A DNA stretch of 64,000 nucleotides from Sclerodactyla briareus (taxonomy: Eukaryota; Echinodermata; Holothuroidea; Dendrochirotida; Sclerodactylidae). The stretch's first letter is position 1; the number at the start of each line of letters is the position of its first letter. The notes under the pieces were generated by a model. The model was given only the letters and a program-made list of their open reading frames with translations. It ran no database searches and was not told the origin of the DNA. The stretch covers positions 1-64,000 of the forward strand of contig JAODTK010005753.1 of NCBI GenBank assembly GCA_026419785.1. The letters run 5' to 3'. Below are positions 23,301-36,600 of the stretch, in pieces. The translations under genes were made by a program, and so were the position numbers.

Positions 23301-26300
23301 GAGGGGAAGGGAAAAATAACAAGTCCGCAACTGTGTTGTGATGTTTTTGCCACATTGTTTTCCTTGATTCACTGTCCCACAAAATCCAGAGTCTATATAC
23401 TTGCTAATGAGATCTCCCCTGTGCGCCGAGTGTCTGTTTTGAGTTATGGGCTAGCCTAAAGCCCTTCCGCGCGATCGTGAGAGCGGATTTACTCGTCGAA
23501 CAATCTAATACCGCGTTATGGGAGAGGCTGTATTACAGTTTGCCAGTGTGTTACGCATAATGGTCCGACTAACCAGTTGACAAGCCACTCAGGTTCAAGT
23601 TTGAGAAATTTTGGATTCTTAATCAAATTTTTCATGAATTATGCAAATTTACCTCATTAACGACCAGTTTAGAAATGACATGCATAGAGGGTCAGCCCCG
23701 ATGAATAACACTTTTATGCTTTAGGCTTTAATTTCCTTGATGAGGCGGATGAATTCAGGCAGTCATGACAGTGAATGCTCGTGTGTAGTAATGTGCGTTC
23801 AAGCGTAGGCGTTGTGTGTTTGTATGTTGTGTGTATGCGTGTGTTTTTCGTGGTTATTGTGTGTGGGAGACGTGAACCTGAACAGACAACTCGACCCCAC
23901 CTCGTTGGATCAAGCTCATACTTGGTTCCCCATAATGAGAACATGAACCCTATTGATTTCGGTCAGGTAAAAGATCAACAGGGGTCAACGGGGCACACTT
24001 CGTGAACCTTGTGAATAGGTAAGCCATATGCTGGAACCGATCGCACAAATTGGACTTTTTGGTAGAGGTTTTCATGGGGAATAGCAAGGACCCAATGTTT
24101 TTCGGGGTTAATTAGGAGTCGTTTTCTTTAAAGCGAAAGGAACATTTTGAACACGATAACTCTGGTCGGCCCCACAATAATATTTGGGCCACTTTTTGCT
24201 TGTTAACATGAATACCCTGGTTTGTGTAACAGGGAAATAGCATTGCCTGGTGTAGGCTCATAACGTAGTATCCCCACTATGATTAACTCGAATTGTGTTC
24301 GGTCAATCACAAGGTCATATGACGAAGCAAAGGCTAGATAGGGGACAATTTCAAATAAGTGAATTTGACCATGTTGTGTTGCTTATGAAACTAATAACTG
24401 TCGATCCGCTTAACCTATAGGTGTTGGGGGCTCATATGTATTGGGTCGATAAAAAACCGTCTAGGGGTATATGGACAGAAGACAGTCAAGGGAATCACTG
24501 AGCTCCTAGCAGTCTGGTATTTCTACCTCTGGCTGCTTCTGCCTTCTCCTTTTGCTCCTTCTACTCCATCTCCGTTTTCTTCTCCTTCTGTCGTTCTGCT
24601 CTCTCCCCAGTTCGTCTTCATTCATTCTCGCTCTGTTCTTCTGCTTTATTCTTCTACTCCACATTTTGCTTCATTTTTCCATCTCTTCGCGTTCCGGCTC
24701 AAAAACCTTTTTACTGGGCGCGCGATTCGCTCAACGGAGCGCGGACAAGTCTTTTTGTTCGATTCGATGGAGCTATTTAAAAAGGCGAAACGATTGCCGA
24801 CCACACGGAACCCCTCGCGAAACGCCGGGAACAATACTCTATGTCGATTTTTTTCGCGTTCCGCACGCGGATTGGTTACCACATGATGTAACCTGAATTC
24901 GTTGCTAGTCGCTATAGCGAAGTGTTATTGGGCACCCAAGTAAACATGAATGGTAACTATAGACGAGAGATTTTTATTCCATGACCCTATTCGAACCCGT
25001 GGACTGTGAGCACCGAATTAGACATGATAGTTCCCGCTCAACTTGAGCGTTGGATATGCCCATCACGCTCTTTGATCTTTCAAATGATATGACGGTATCG
25101 CAGCGTAAATAAGGGTGAGTACATGCGCATTTCTGCGCATTCAAGAAGGCAATTTTTGCAGTTCACTGCCGAGAGATAAGTTCCAAGTTAAGCATTTATT
25201 AGTCAAAAGATGTGGCCCTATAGGTAAGTTGTCGAGATTTCCCTAACATTTTCTGTTTCTGCCTCAGTCATGTTTTTTTTCATTCGGCTCCGTCGGAGCC
25301 AAACACAAAAATTCGATTCTCCATTGCGATATTCCCATTTCCGTTTGTTCAATATCTACGTTCAATACGATACATATTTTCTATCATTCCGCCAAATTGA
25401 AAAATAATCATTGTTCCAGGAAGTTCCGTTTATCCGACGTTTCATTTTTCCACTCTGCTTTCATTCATAATTGTTATGTTTTCCATGCTTGTTGTTTCAA
25501 TTCCACTGACATATATTAGTGAGCTGATAGTTATCTCTATATATCGTATGGTTTTTGGCCATTGACATGTCATACGCAAGCTAGAGCACTAACCGGTAGG
25601 AGGGGACTACGTAGAGAACTAGTCCTCCTGAAAAAAACAAGGCCCTCGGTATGTTTAATTCTTGTTCATTGTTCCCCTGCCACTGAGGACTTCCCACTAC
25701 TGATCACTGTTATATACACTTTGTTAACGTCACCACCCCCCCTACAACCGAAGCACAGAGGAGTGAGGTATCACTCCAGTGTCATTCATTATTGCCCAAA
25801 GGTTGGCCAGGTTATATTGTGTTTTCGCTTTATGATGTGAGTGGTTGGTGCGGCAGTTTCTTCTGGAATGCACTGCGCCGCGAAAAACCCCTACAATGAA
25901 TATTTCCATCAGATACCTTTACTACTATCATGTCGCCAGTTAGTGGTTTCCCCCTCGGTTAATAGTTTAAATAATACTGTCGACCAGAAGGTTCGTAACG
26001 AGGAGAAAAACAAGCGCAAGCTGACGTCAACGCTGTCATGCGAAATGTCCATTTATGCCCTGCATTCATAGTCCAATGAACCTTAACCCAGTTTGCTAGA
26101 TGGTTAAGATAGTTAAATTCTGTGGTACATGTATAGCGGTTTAGTGTTTTCATTCTCCAAAAAGGTTGCGAGTACTCCATATTTTCGTTAATATCACAAT
26201 TAGACCTACCATATCCTGCCCTTATTTATTTTCGCAGGTGAATGGAATGATGGGATAAGGGATGACGATGGGAGGATGATGGGACAGTCACAGGCAGTGT

Positions 26301-29300
26301 CTTTTTATTGCCTGTGCACCGCGCCGAATGCGAGACATCCCATAGGGTACCGCAATCTGAACCGTCCTGTATGCCATGTTATTTTTTTGAGGTCACCAAA
26401 GGGAATTGAACAGTTCAATGATATTATGTAAGCTGGCTGGTGATGTGAACTTTTTCGACTAAGACTACAGCGAATACATGAATGTTACCATGCCCTATTG
26501 CTTCATAGTTTGAAGACAACTGCAAGATGAAAAGTTGAAAAGGCTTAGAGGATATAGTAGCTGGCGAAAAAACTGAATTGCGTCCAACAAACCAAACCAG
26601 AAGTTTTCTAGACCTTTCCGTTACGGATTGTTTTAAGTTTGTGTATGTGTATTTCGCAAGATCGGAAAGTTTCCCATCATGCAATATAAATGATTTCATA
26701 CTTGCACACCCTGCAAACAATCTTGGTTTTCTAATGACATTCACACGTTTTATTCACTTCGAAAAGCATTAGTCCATGGGGAGGATTGCTGTTAGTGGGT
26801 TGTGGTTTTGATCGTTTCTGTGGAGAGCGAGAGTTTTTCACTTAAAATGTTTTAAAATGTTTAGATGTTTATCTTGAGAACATACACAATGTTCACAATC
26901 AAATAATGTGAGCAATCGTGGACCAGAATATTCATTCGCTTGATCTATCCCTCTAACCAGCCTGGGGTATCATGTGTGAAAAAGTACGGAGCTACTTTGG
27001 TGCTTTCTATAGAGGCATACGATAAAAAGTACCCCCCGATGAAATTTTGATAATGTCCTGACCAATAGAGGGGGCAACACGTCGACCTATTCTAGTACAA
27101 TACGTGTAAATGGTTATTAACAATCATCTCTCCTAGTGTTATATAATATCGGGCACCCCACGTCCCTCCCTACTTTAACGATGCCGCGATGGCTCCAATG
27201 AGTTAGGCCTACTATAGTCGCTCATTGCAGTCATACTGAATATCGCGAGTGCATGAATCGTGAATTTAACTGATGTTCTGTAACCACTAAACGTTTTCCC
27301 ATTGATCATGATTCACCCCCCTCCCCCTTCCATACTCGTCAAATTATGGCAAATTGGACATTTCAGCTACCAGTCGGATTTTGTGAAGGTATCCCCCGCA
27401 TTGGATAATTTACCTTCCAAAAAAAACCAACACTATAGCACTTCATACTCTTCAAAAATGTTCCTCTTCTTTGACTAATCCAACTACATTGCCCACGTTT
27501 TCGTATTTTGGTCAGTGCTGCTCAGTAATTTAGAGGGTAGACTAGTAACTTGGAGTCGAAAATCAATTACAGTTTGATTTTTCAAAGGTACCGGGCGATC
27601 TAATTCACCAGACTAGAATTTTGTCATATTCCAACTCAAGTTTCAAATTATTCAGAAACAAGTTTTTCTTGGGTAATCAATTTCAACTGGAGAGCGCTCA
27701 CGATCTTTCATGGAGCAGCGCTTTAATAATATCATTATGTTGTATGTATGCAACGAAAAAAAAGTGACTCTTCTAATTGGGGGTCACTTTGAATGTAATC
27801 ATATTTCTGCAATATATTTGTTTTGTTTTTCTGGAGAACAGGTAATCAGATGCATCTCTCCCATTTATCTGAAGAATTGTAAAAAATTAAACATTCAAAG
27901 AAGTGTTCCTGACAATATTTCCCTAGTGATTGCCCGAATCTTTGTTTGAGAATCGTAAATATCGATACAAAAATAATGCTCGCTTATCGCGCACTACCAT
28001 TTCTTACGCTGTACATACACATTCATTTTCTATATTTCGGGAATTCGTATCCTTTGCTCCCACTCAAGAATATGGTTCGACCATGAAGGTCTGAAGTTTA
28101 CCTAACCATTTTTACAGGACCGAGCCATACAAAAATAAAAACTGCAACCTGGATTCGTTATTTTTTTTCTTTGTCCCCTCACCAAGGTTCCTGCGTTTAG
28201 CGTCCATATATAACAGTTGTTTTATTTTGAACTTACTGCTGTGGTCTTCCGGTGGATCTCACATCTTTGGAAGCAACGGGACACAATAAAATATAAAATG
28301 TGAAAATACCATTACCAGTTTCGCGGTTGCATTGCTATTGCTTTTCCACCTGTTCAACGCCAGCCGCAAAACCGTGCCTCAAAACATTGGATGTCATTCC
28401 AGTTGTGCTATGCAGAAAGTTTTCGTTGAGAATAAAAGTGTCGTGACTATTTATAATTCTCTTACTATTGTAAAATCACAGTACGGTTCTTCTTCTGGGT
28501 GCACCCCTCTGCACCCTCTCTCAATAGCGTCTCAACTGATGACACATTAATAAAGCTATTCACCTCCACGAATCCATCTGTGATCTGTTTATGACATTTC
28601 CGTCCCCAGTTGCGAACTATGTTCTAACGATTTGAAAATCTGTTTGAAGAGAAATCAGCATATATGCACCAACTTTTGCTTGGCTACCTGGGCTTTGTCC
28701 TGGCATGAGCAAGACAAATTGTCGCGTGTGGCTACTCGTCGACTGGTGGTGGCGCTCTGGCGATATTCTAATATTTACTAGCTCTCACATATTTACCCTG
28801 CATCTGTCGATCCACATTACCCCGATATCCTGGCTACACCGATGCACACCATCATGTTACTCGGACAGTGAGCGAAACGGACGTTCAAACTGAATCATGT
28901 GTGAGCAGTTCTCTATTCAGTAAGTTAAAGCCATAACCGCTGCAATCATTTAGCAGCGTTGTTATTCTAAGACTAAGCAGACAACGTCGAATATTCAATT
29001 TCTAATCTAATAACTGGAATGTTCCATTTATTTCACAGAATACCACCAATAACGATGAAGGCACGAAAACATCCACTATGGGGCGTGGTAACACGATAGA
29101 CTGGGGTGTAATAGAAATCGAAGGGATTCCATTACCGAGAGCCGATACAAACACTTCCCACATCATATCCCAAACAAAATAATTGACACATTTCGGAATC
29201 TTTGGTATGTGTGTACATCAACTTTTCTTCAGTTCGATTTCACAATGGCAGAAACGCTAATTATATTGTTCTTGCGTATTTGTTCATTTGTTTTATTTTG

Positions 29301-29994
29301 TTCATTCGAATGATAACTAAGTATTCACCCAAAATTAGGACCCATGCTTTCATTCATGTTGAAAATGAGTTCCTTCACGCGGGACTGCTAGATGCGTACA
29401 ATTGGTTTCAGTGGGAATTGCAATTGGGGTTTTTTTAATCATTGATTTGTGCGAGGAAAATGCGAGTGACTCGATGCTTAATGCAACCTGTGTTTTTTTT
29501 TTTTTCTCCAAATCCGATCTTAGAACCTTCCACCAAAGGTGATATCGCGGCGGTGTAGCAACTGAATGTGCTCTTACAAAGGTCTACACTCGTAGAGCCA
29601 ACTCTCTGACATTTTCCTCTGCAGTCGCAGGCCCGTAGTCAAGGGGGCGAAAGGGGGCGCCGCCCCCCTAGGAAATAGTTAGCCCTCTATATTGTTCAGT
29701 GTTAAATTTTTGACACTCTCCATTTTAGTATTACATGTATAATCGCAGTCTGAAAAGTAGCAGCAAAAGATATTGTCCTTTTAGAACAATTCAATACAAT
29801 CATGGCCATCATAGGCCACCCTAACTCAACAGGTGATGGAGCTTACATTCAGTGCAGTAGTTGCACAGAGCTACTAGTACACATCAACTGGTGGTACATG
29901 GTAGTGATAGATGAGTGCACACATGATCTCTGGCCTGGGTCACGAAAACAGCTTCAAGACTTCGAGCCCGTGTAGTTGCCTAGTTGAAGACCAT
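20337..29994. other. 9.6 kb with no recognisable gene
   Basis: I see no LINE, transposase or host-gene homology. Low-complexity items are an A20 run at 22225-22244 beside purine-rich DNA, T/C-rich runs at 22700-22745 and 22919-22937, and a pyrimidine tract at 24520-24690 listed separately. A perfect 7-bp foldback GGCTCCG-T-CGGAGCC lies at 25286-25300. A POU-type octamer ATGCAAAT lies near 23642. The ORFs at 22029-22538 (minus) and 24552-24896 (plus) are artefacts of homopolymer and pyrimidine runs. Confidence 0.4.
24520..24690 (+). repeat. Polypyrimidine tract
   Basis: The plus strand is dominated by C and T in TTCTCC/TTCTGC-like triplets for about 170 bp. Such tracts can form triplex (H-DNA). 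It produces a Leu/Ser-rich ORF that should not be taken for a signal or transmembrane protein. Confidence 0.65.
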
Positions 29995-30990
29995 TTGTAC
30001 AAACCCGTTTTGTAATAAACGCTGCAATTTGTAATAGCTGGCCCGTTTTGTAATAAAACTGGCCCGTTTTGTAATAGCTGGCCCGTTTTGTAATAAAATT
30101 AGCCCGTTTTGTAATAAAAATAGCTAGCCCGTTTTGTTATAAATTTCTGGCCCAATTTGGTCAATAAAAAAGCTGGCCCTTTTTGGTAAGAAACTGCCGC
30201 AATATTTATAATCCACTTGTATTGGGCTAACAGCGTTGGGCGGTGTAACTTAGGACTCCGGGCGATCCGATATCCATTTTCGCAGTAGTGTTCCTCTATA
30301 ATCGTGTAACATGCTTAGTAAGCCTGTAGTCGGGGGGAATTCTGGGATAGAGGGGTGGGGCTCCATGCAGCTGTTGACTATCCAATCGTCAAGTGTACAT
30401 TGCCGACAGTCCGTCCAGATCCGCCACGTATTCAGTATAAAATGAAAACAACGTCCTTCAGTCCGAAAACAGAATGCACGTCTTCCAACCGTCGTCGGTC
30501 CGAAAGTAGAATTAACGCTTTCAGTCTGACTCGCCTTCATTTCCGCAACGCGTTCAGTCCGAAAATCGAGACACACTGTCATCCGCAACCGAAATACACC
30601 GTCATCCGAAATTAAATTCAATGTAAAAGCCAGGTTTCTATAGTCAGGACAATTTAACACTTAAGGGGCATGTCTCTTAACTCATATGTCCGACTCGTGT
30701 ATTACGTCACAACAACCTTAACCATTAGGACGTGATGTCGATAGGTATATCGCCACTATACAAGTCTGTTGTAAACATCGCAGTTTATCGTAAATTAATG
30801 TTATCGTCTACCGTGTACCTCATTTTTTTGTTCGTGGGGATTCCTATTGCCCTGTTATATATAAGACAATACGATGACCCAAACAAGTTCGAACCTTCAA
30901 AATTTAGTAAATGGGAAATAAATACGCCTCTTGTTACCAGTGTAAGTTTCTGAACAATCCCGCCAGGCTTTGAGTGTTAAGACCGCTAAC
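29995..30990 (+). repeat. Inverted repeat pair 2, copy A2
   Basis: The segment aligns with the reverse complement of about 43205-44305. Order on this strand: a 20-bp minisatellite (30003-30205), 'actgccgcaat', 'cttaggactccggg..atcgatatc'-like sequence, a short array of 'ttcagtccgaaaa' words (30435-30580), 'aggtttctatagtc..acaattt', 'acttaaggggcatgtctctt', 'ggacgtgatgtc', 'actatacaa', 'tatcgtaaattaatgtt' and 'gacaata..cgatgac'. The whole order is conserved in B2. The left edge is near 29995; the right edge is blurred around 30950-31000. I do not recognise the family. Confidence 0.85.
30003..30205 (+). repeat. 20-bp minisatellite (GGCCCGTTTTGTAATAAA type)
   Basis: About eight units spaced 19-25 bp apart share 'gcccgttttgtaata', with end units degraded to 'cccaatttgg' and 'ccctttttgg'. 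The first unit is followed by 'gcaatttgtaatagctgg' and the last by 'actgccgcaat'; both flank words also bracket the matching array at 44101-44300 on the other strand. Confidence 0.9.
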
Positions 30991-33016
30991 GGCCCTTCTA
31001 TTTTTTATAGGAGTTGTAACGATTGGTCCCCTTAAAGTTGAGTGAGTCGTATTCAACGGACAGACGAGGGTGCTAATCGCTTGAATAACTTATTGATCTA
31101 TCACATGATACAAATATCCATAATCTCTGTAATCTGTCGGTTGGAGAGTGTAGGCGTTGTCGGTTTGTCACATGCTTATGTCCTCACGACCCAAACACCT
31201 ATCGCTTGAATCCGGCTGGGGTTGCATTTACACATTTTCGCCAATTTAGCATGAGTGAATTCTGTCGGTAGGCCTATGACTGTTTTTTGAAATTTAAACG
31301 AAAACTGAACACATTCAGTCCTGAGTAAATCTTCAGATATGGTTCTAAGCTGGGCGTATCCAATTATCAGGGTGGATTCCTGCCGCTCAACATGAGGCGA
31401 CTTCAATGGACATCAAAGGTAAAATTTTAGATTTTTGACGACTTTTTTCATTTGTTAAATATGTGCAAAGTATCTTAATATGCCACTACAGAACTGTGGT
31501 TGACCCTAGAACGCTTTCGACACATTCCAAAGACAACTGGCTGTAGATTAGCGGATAACCAATGTTCATACATCATATTACGTCCATCAATAGCAGGATT
31601 ACACCGTATATACCGTTAGCCTACAGTATGCAGTGTCTTTTAACACGGTCCTCTTCAAAATTGTCATATTGCAGCACACACTCTATGTTCTCCACTTCAC
31701 TTTTTTTTTCCCACCTCCCCTCTTTAAATATCATGTGTCCTTGACCACTGCTGTTTCTTGACAAACTGTCATGGGCCTAATATCCTGGCTTCATGGCTGT
31801 AATTGGGGAGGAAATTATAGTGCATGCATCCAATAATCGCCTGGTTTTAATACTGTTTCATTTTTATTCACTATAGTCTATTCAGGTGTTTGTCAATCAC
31901 AATTTATGACGCACCAGACAGTAAAATAAAGTTACTTTACAGGCATATACTTTCGTAATGCCGATATTCCTTTTCACAAATAGCCTGCAACTCCCTCTAA
32001 TTGTCAGTTTTCGGCTCACGAAAGTTCTCAAAACGATAAGTACCCCTACCTTAAAAAGTATAAGTCCCCTATCTGTACATAGAAAACAAACCCCCTCCCC
32101 CTTTCCAACCTCGCTAAGAGCTCGTGCCCAAGACATTGGCATCTACAAAACAAATTGTAACTGTGTTGGTACAGGTGGTTGTATAAAATATACCCTTTAA
32201 TAAACCCCCCCCCCCCTCCATTGCAAATGCATAACTTCTTGCAGATTTTACTGTACAGGCTGTATGCAGGGATTTACGTTGGCGGTACCAGCCCGACTTT
32301 TTTCTAGTTTGAAATGAGGCAGTAGAGGCAGGCACCAATCAACTGCGCCAGGGGCGGCGGGAACCGTCGGGGCACTTGGGAAACGTTCCCTCACCTTTTC
32401 TCTGGGCAAAATTGGCCCTTTCCTCGTGACCACTAGATTCTAATGTGATCTTACTATTTGAAGTTATCTCAAACTTAGGATGTTTTTCACGGCCCCTTAA
32501 GCGTTAAGGCCCGAGATGTGCCCGCCCCGTGCGATCTGAGAGGGTATTTGTTACCCAACATTTTTCTTGGTGCGCTCATAGCATGGCCGAATCCCACTGT
32601 CAGGGGGCCTGGCCCGAATGTTGTGGTGGTCTTTTGCCTTACCCTTCAGTGAAGGTCATTTGGGGGCCGTGTGTGCGTTGTAGAATGAGGGGAAGAGGTC
32701 AAGAAGCATGGTTCAGAAAAATTATGGGCTTAAGAATTCGTAGGCCTACATGAGAACTCTCTAACTGTTGCTGGGTCACCGACTCCCTCCTCCACCTCCA
32801 TGCAGTAGCTCGCCATCGTAGGCGCATCGTAATATGCATACCATATACTTGAAGGGGATATGTCGTCTATTAGGAGCGACTGCGTCATTTGGCTGATAAT
32901 TTCAAAGCGGTATATCGACTCTGCACAGAATTAATGTACTAACTCCGGTATATCGCTCATATATATCATATCATACCATTACTCCACTTGGGTATTGTTC
33001 CTAACTATTTTCCTGG
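30991..33016. other. No recognisable gene
   Basis: Only short ORFs occur and none is recognised. A C-run (32205-32217) follows 'ctttaataaac'. There is no sign of LINE or transposase sequence. Confidence 0.4.
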
Positions 33017-33290
33017 TAAATAATAATTAATAATTCTTTTTCAGTTCTATATAGCGCTTTAATACGCAATGTCTCAGCGCTGATGGCTATTATACCCCCT
33101 GGTCATCGGTAACTTGTGCTCCGGCCCGCACCGAGTGCACACTCTTCTTACGTTCCCGACAACTATTAACAGTTGCCACAGCCATTAAGCCCACTTTGGA
33201 TTTGAACAAGCTACCGCTCAGTGTACCCAAAACGCCGGTACTTTGATCACGAGCAAGCCTCTACCACTGAGCCTTAATCCGAGTCAATGT
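33017..33290 (-). repeat. 'tatagcgct' dispersed repeat with an A-box-like end
   Basis: On the plus strand the order is AT-rich 'taataattaataatt', 'tatatagcgcttt', 'tgtctcagcgctga', 'cccctggtca', 'cttgtgctccggcccgcac', 'gagtgcacactctt', 'gatttgaacaag', 'gcaagcctctaccactgagcc'. The minus strand of the last block reads GGCTCAGTGGTAGAGGC, close to a tRNA A box, but no B box follows at tRNA spacing. Fragments of the same element lie at 20110-20215 and 44866-45075. A tRNA-derived short interspersed element is possible, not shown. Confidence 0.6.
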
Positions 33291-33514
33291 AGGACAACAT
33301 GGAAAACATGCATACTTATTACGGTATTCTTCTAATTAGGTCAAGGATGGGAGTAAATACGATACGCTGGTTTTCCATTATTGCGGGCCCTCTACGCAAT
33401 ACGCTCAATTTCGAGTGTCATTTGTAATTTGCATAAATATAATAAAGCCTGTATGTATGTCAAATTTGAACTTAATTGGATTCAAGCCTGATCGCGTGTA
33501 TCAAGATGTTCACT

Positions 33515-33625
33515 TTGGACCACTGTGACCCCCGGTGACCCCAGCCGACCTTTGACGACCCCTGGAAGAACAAGGAGTTTATACTTCATTATGGGGAACT
33601 CACATCAAGTACATTTAAAGTTTAA
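33515..33625 (+). repeat. Partial TGACC-rich repeat fragment
   Basis: The block has 'ctgtgaccccc', 'ggtgacccc', 'cgacctttgacgaccc' and then 'cttcattatggggaact'. The TGACC words and the '(c)atcatggggaac' phrase are the two hallmarks of the repeat at 45655-46620 and 55200-55790, so this is probably a short relative. Confidence 0.45.
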
Positions 33626-36600
33626 TGGCTCGCCTCACACATATCATCATTCACGTGATTAAAAATGAGTCGTTCTTCTTCATTACATGACTCCTTCGAA
33701 CAATTAGTATACCTCCCGCATCGAATTTATAGAGTAGGGCTCATGCCAAGGCGCTATTATTACGTATATAGATTCATTGTTCTCACAGCAGTTTCGTCCC
33801 ACACTTGTCATATCATGAACAAGAGGGGTGACCATTGTACGATCTATTTTTTTTTTTTAATCATTATATTGAAGATACTAAAATCAGATACAAAATCAGT
33901 TGAAAGATACTGATGCATTTCGGTCAACTAATCTAAATGGCTCGTCGATTTTCGCCGGACATTTTTTGTTTTCAAGAAATGACCACATCTTCGACAACAT
34001 GAATCACTCTCTCAAGTTTAAATCCGCCTTCGAACAATCACGCTTCCTTTAAATAAAATGCCGACCTGATTCCACTCTGTATCACAACGACTTTGGCCGG
34101 TAAACATACCGCCTCTCTACTATTACACCTAATCTAAAAGCCTCCATCTAATCTCAAGTACTGCTAATTAACCATAATTTTAATATGATGCGCACTTGTC
34201 ACACCCTTTATTTTATTGGTTCAAGGACAGCGATTGGGCCTGATTGCAAAACAATTTTCCACAGTATTTCTGAAAGCATTTTGGATTGGTTTATAACGTG
34301 ATTATAAAATCACAATGAAGGCTCCTACTTTATTTGTTTACAAGGCGACACTCCATCTTTAAACATGTTCCGTACCGTGTTAGAATTGGCGTCACACACA
34401 TACACACCCCGCGGCACGCACACACAACGCGCACGCACACACACATACACACTCCACGCACTCACACAATCTGACTGTAACGAATTTCGCAGCACCTTCC
34501 TAGTTTCACTGGCCCTTTGAGCTACCTACGGTGTAGTCAGTTTCTGACACAGGGCCAAGTGCGGTTAATATTTAACAGATTTGTCACTTCAATAGTCCGT
34601 AATAACAATCAAATGTGGAATTAGGTGCAATTTTTCGGTAAGTCCAAACCGTTATGTACAAAGCCGGAAATGCTTGGTTCGAGAGAAATTGTTTGAGTTT
34701 TTTCAACATGTTTTCCACCATGGTGAGCGACAATTGCCCGAATTTATATTTTTCAGCAAATTTACCTTGTGAACACACCATCTCGTAAACGAATACACCA
34801 TCCGATGCCTCGGATTAGGGTCACACAGTTGAAGTTTGAAAATTGTGTGGATAAGACTAGCGCAGTCTTGCTTCGATGAACTGGAATTTGAGTTATAGAG
34901 GTTTTCTCTTGTTCAGGGTGGTGAAACACAAAAATCGACCTTTGATGCAAAACCGTGTGTAATTTGCTCAGTAACGAATAAATGCTCAAAAAGCTATTTT
35001 GACAGTTCTTTCTGTCGAGCACATTGAAGCACGATAAGCGACCACACTCGTTGAAGATACTCTTCCACCTAGTAAGATCCTTGTGTGTGGTTGGTGAAGC
35101 CAAATCCCGGTCGAAAGCAAACACGACGTCAGTCAGAAACCTCGTCATTCAATTTTCTGACCAAGAGGCTCTCGGGAACAGAATCTCGATGGAAGCTGAG
35201 AACATGGCTTCCCGGACCTGTCAGTTTTTTCCGTATGCGGGGGAACAAGGAGTATTAAACATCTGATGGGGTGTGGCGTAAGCATGTGAGCGAGTGGCTC
35301 AGCCTTCAGTTTGCGCGTGCGTACCGAATGTGAAATAAAACTTCCATCAGCTTCCAGGAAATGTCCTTTCCGGGAGTGTAAGGCTGCGTTAATATTCGTG
35401 ACATTGATGATGATTCAACATTTTGACTTCGTGGGGGCAATTCAGATAGCCCACCTTTCGGATCATTGACCCACCGCTGCCTCAATTTTTGTCACATTGT
35501 TCTTAGGCCTATATGCTGTCCTCCCCATCGTTCACCACCATGCGGCGTCAATTACACCACACAATAATTTTTGCGGTATATCGGGGGAATTGGGGAAACA
35601 TATCAGCGCCTCTATAACGGCATGTCATAGATAGAGAGAGCAGGAAACTGCGAGAATGGCAATGGTAGTAATCCGCGACCGATTCATCTAGGTAAAAACC
35701 CTCCCGCTTTACATTTTGAGACGGTAGAAGTAGTTAAAAAATCAATGTTTCCGCGCTAGTCGGAAACTCTGCACGCCAAATCTGGAGGTTATAGAAAACT
35801 GTATTTACGGGCTCATATGGACTTGCGACTAATGAAAGGATATTTTTACGGGTCACAAGAGTGGTGCGATATTCCGTATTTACAACGCAGATTCATCACA
35901 ATCGAGCATTGCCCCCCCCGTTACCGTGAAGCATATCCAGGCGCAACATCAAGTTGACCTAATGGACCATCCAAAAGTGCTGTCAAGTACAAAGGCAAAC
36001 TTTTCAGGTATGTGCTTAGCGTCATGGATGTGTTAGCCGTTTTGTGGCTACGGCCACTTGAAAGAAAATCAAGTTCACTTGTTCTCCGATCACTGATATT
36101 ATTTCAATGACACGTACCGCCTAGATCGACTGCAGCAAAGCGACGGGCAAGAATTCGAGGGAAGCTAAGAACATGTGTGAAACATGTGAAAGATAAAATT
36201 GATAAAATCTCGGCCGTACCACCCGCAATCCCAAGGGAAGTTGAGCGTCACATCAAAGACTGAGACGGAAAATATGTATCGATTTGATACGTTTGGTCAG
36301 GCCGGCGTTACTGGGGCCGCGTCTCTACACAGACGATATTGGGGTCCTAATGAGTGAAAATAAGGAGAACTGGGCTGGCGATCACCCTTCGGAGTGTATA
36401 CGGGCGAAAATGGAATAAGCAGCTGAAGCTCACTTGACAGGAACGATCGAGCGATGATAAACTCATTATTATACCGCCCCCAAAACGGGATTTGCAACGC
36501 CACCCTCCCTCGAAAGATATGAATCATCCAAAAACAGTTCAGCTCCAATTCATAACCTAATGACCGAATGAGAAGGCGCCACATGCGTGCCTCTAAGTAG

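Noticed and set aside
30735..30956. Possible first exon of a type II membrane protein (hydrophobic segment, then hydrophilic residues, ending beside a GTAAGT donor-like site)
   Set aside because: The segment lies inside inverted repeat copy A2, and the matching DNA in B2 does not keep the frame. The donor match is a short word easily found by chance.
34584..35148. Two consecutive minus-strand ORFs (128 and 65 codons) that might be one gene with a frameshift
   Set aside because: Neither translation shows a known motif, and nothing supports joining them.
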